A DNA stretch of 15,083 nt from Candidatus Stygibacter frigidus (GTDB taxonomy: Bacteria > Cloacimonadota > Cloacimonadia > Cloacimonadales > TCS61). The stretch spans positions 1 through 15,083 of the forward strand of contig JAVCCT010000035.1 in NCBI GenBank assembly GCA_030765325.1. Direction: 5' to 3'. Both the position numbers and the translations under genes were made by a program. This document shows, one piece after another, positions 14,545-15,083 of the stretch. Position 1 is the first letter of the stretch. Every line of letters begins with the position of its first letter. The notes beneath the pieces were generated by a model. That model was not told the origin of the DNA and ran no database searches. It saw only the letters and a program-made list of their open reading frames with translations.

Positions 14545-15083
14545 ATGAATTCGGTAGTGGGCAATGTTTTATCAGAGTACATCACGAAAGATTCACAATT
14601 AATAGATGAGATCATCTCCAACGTGGGAGAGGATAAATCTATAGTAGAGATCACAGGAGCATCAGGAACGGGAAAATCTTTTATCTTTGAGAAATTGATC
14701 CATGTATTACTCCAGAAGCAATATAATTTTAAGGTAATGATCCCAAGAGTAAGAGGAGGAAATCATTTTCGTGATTTCATACATCTTCTGACCGGAATGG
14801 AGAATGAAGAATACAGAGAAATAATAATAAAATCTAAGGAATTTCAGATAAAGAACCGTTATGATTTCTATTATTATTTCACAAAACAGATAGAGAAGAT
14901 GACGATCACAACAGATTTTATCGTCATTTATGAATCGAGTTATCTTGATGAATACACCCGAGATTTTATCCAGTTTCTGATCAATTACTTATATAAAGCA
15001 AAGATCAAATTTGTGATATTTTCCAGAAAGCCACATTATCCCGATGGTTATAATATTGACATGACCCAGCCCACTCAGGAAGA
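14545..15083 (+). CDS. STAND/AAA-type P-loop ATPase (N-terminal part, cut by window edge)
   Basis: The frame from ATG 14545 is open to the window end, giving 179 residues. Walker A is GASGTGKS (38-45) after IVEITGAS. At 124-140 DFIVIYESSYLDEYTRDF takes the place of the Walker B and following DxxHxxD region of AAA_16/MalT-like STAND ATPases, with Glu130 where an Asp is usual; KFVIFSRKP (155-163) then fits the sensor/arginine strand. Such ATPases are commonly the switch part of large signalling proteins with C-terminal TPR repeats or kinase, cyclase or DNA-binding outputs, but the rest of this protein is unseen, so its role is open. GAGGG 5 bp upstream supports the start. It is transcribed away from the hutU unit. 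Confidence 0.8.
   Translation, partial: MNSVVGNVLSEYITKDSQLIDEIISNVGEDKSIVEITGASGTGKSFIFEKLIHVLLQKQYNFKVMIPRVRGGNHFRDFIHLLTGMENEEYREIIIKSKEFQIKNRYDFYYYFTKQIEKMTITTDFIVIYESSYLDEYTRDFIQFLINYLYKAKIKFVIFSRKPHYPDGYNIDMTQPTQE

Overview
This window looks like a chromosomal segment of an AT-rich, diderm (outer-membrane-bearing) bacterium of the Cloacimonadota (Cloacimonetes) or the wider Fibrobacteres-Chlorobi-Bacteroidetes/Marinimicrobia neighbourhood. The reasons are an OmpP1/FadL-type porin, a Wzi-like outer-membrane barrel, two lipoproteins with clear lipoboxes, a remnant with a type IX-secretion C-terminal sorting domain (YPNPFNP motif), and the long, eukaryote/Bacteroides-like form of urocanase. 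No database search was run, so the placement is inference from protein style. No tRNA, rRNA, CRISPR array or intact transposase was seen.

Layout. Positions 1-1234 (minus strand) hold a MacB/LolCDE-type ABC exporter: an ATPase followed 2 bp later by a permease that runs off the left edge. Divergently, 1366-3921 (plus) hold a Wzi-like outer-membrane barrel and a membrane-bound family 2 glycosyltransferase 3 bp apart, which suggests surface polysaccharide work. A FadL/OmpP1 porin follows (4109-5470), with a strong palindrome over its likely promoter and a good intrinsic terminator. Positions 5543-5732 contain a large imperfect inverted repeat that resembles a small non-autonomous mobile element. 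After it come a DUF4886-like SGNH-hydrolase lipoprotein (5830-6891) and a small cysteine-rich DUF3795-like protein (6926-7246). A 9-bp-periodic mirror repeat forming a long hairpin (7349-7413) lies between the two convergent gene blocks.

The minus-strand block 11101-7427 appears to be one transcription unit: ybaB, recR, riboflavin synthase (ribE), an Ig-like-domain lipoprotein that starts inside ribE, and a decayed secreted protein (one homopolymer frameshift, one in-frame amber codon, no start). A good sigma70-like promoter precedes ybaB, with a 22-bp palindrome upstream. A second minus-strand unit (14176-11270) pairs an unrecognised 291-residue protein with urocanate hydratase (hutU), without other hut genes in view. 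At the right edge a divergent plus-strand gene (14545 onward) begins a STAND/AAA-type P-loop ATPase cut by the window end.

The ABC exporter, barrel/glycosyltransferase pair, porin and lipoproteins are cell-envelope functions; recR/ybaB is DNA repair/nucleoid; ribE is flavin synthesis; hutU is histidine catabolism. The items most worth a second look are the inverted-repeat element, the 9-bp mirror repeat, the unknown gene coupled to hutU, and the broken sorting-domain gene.
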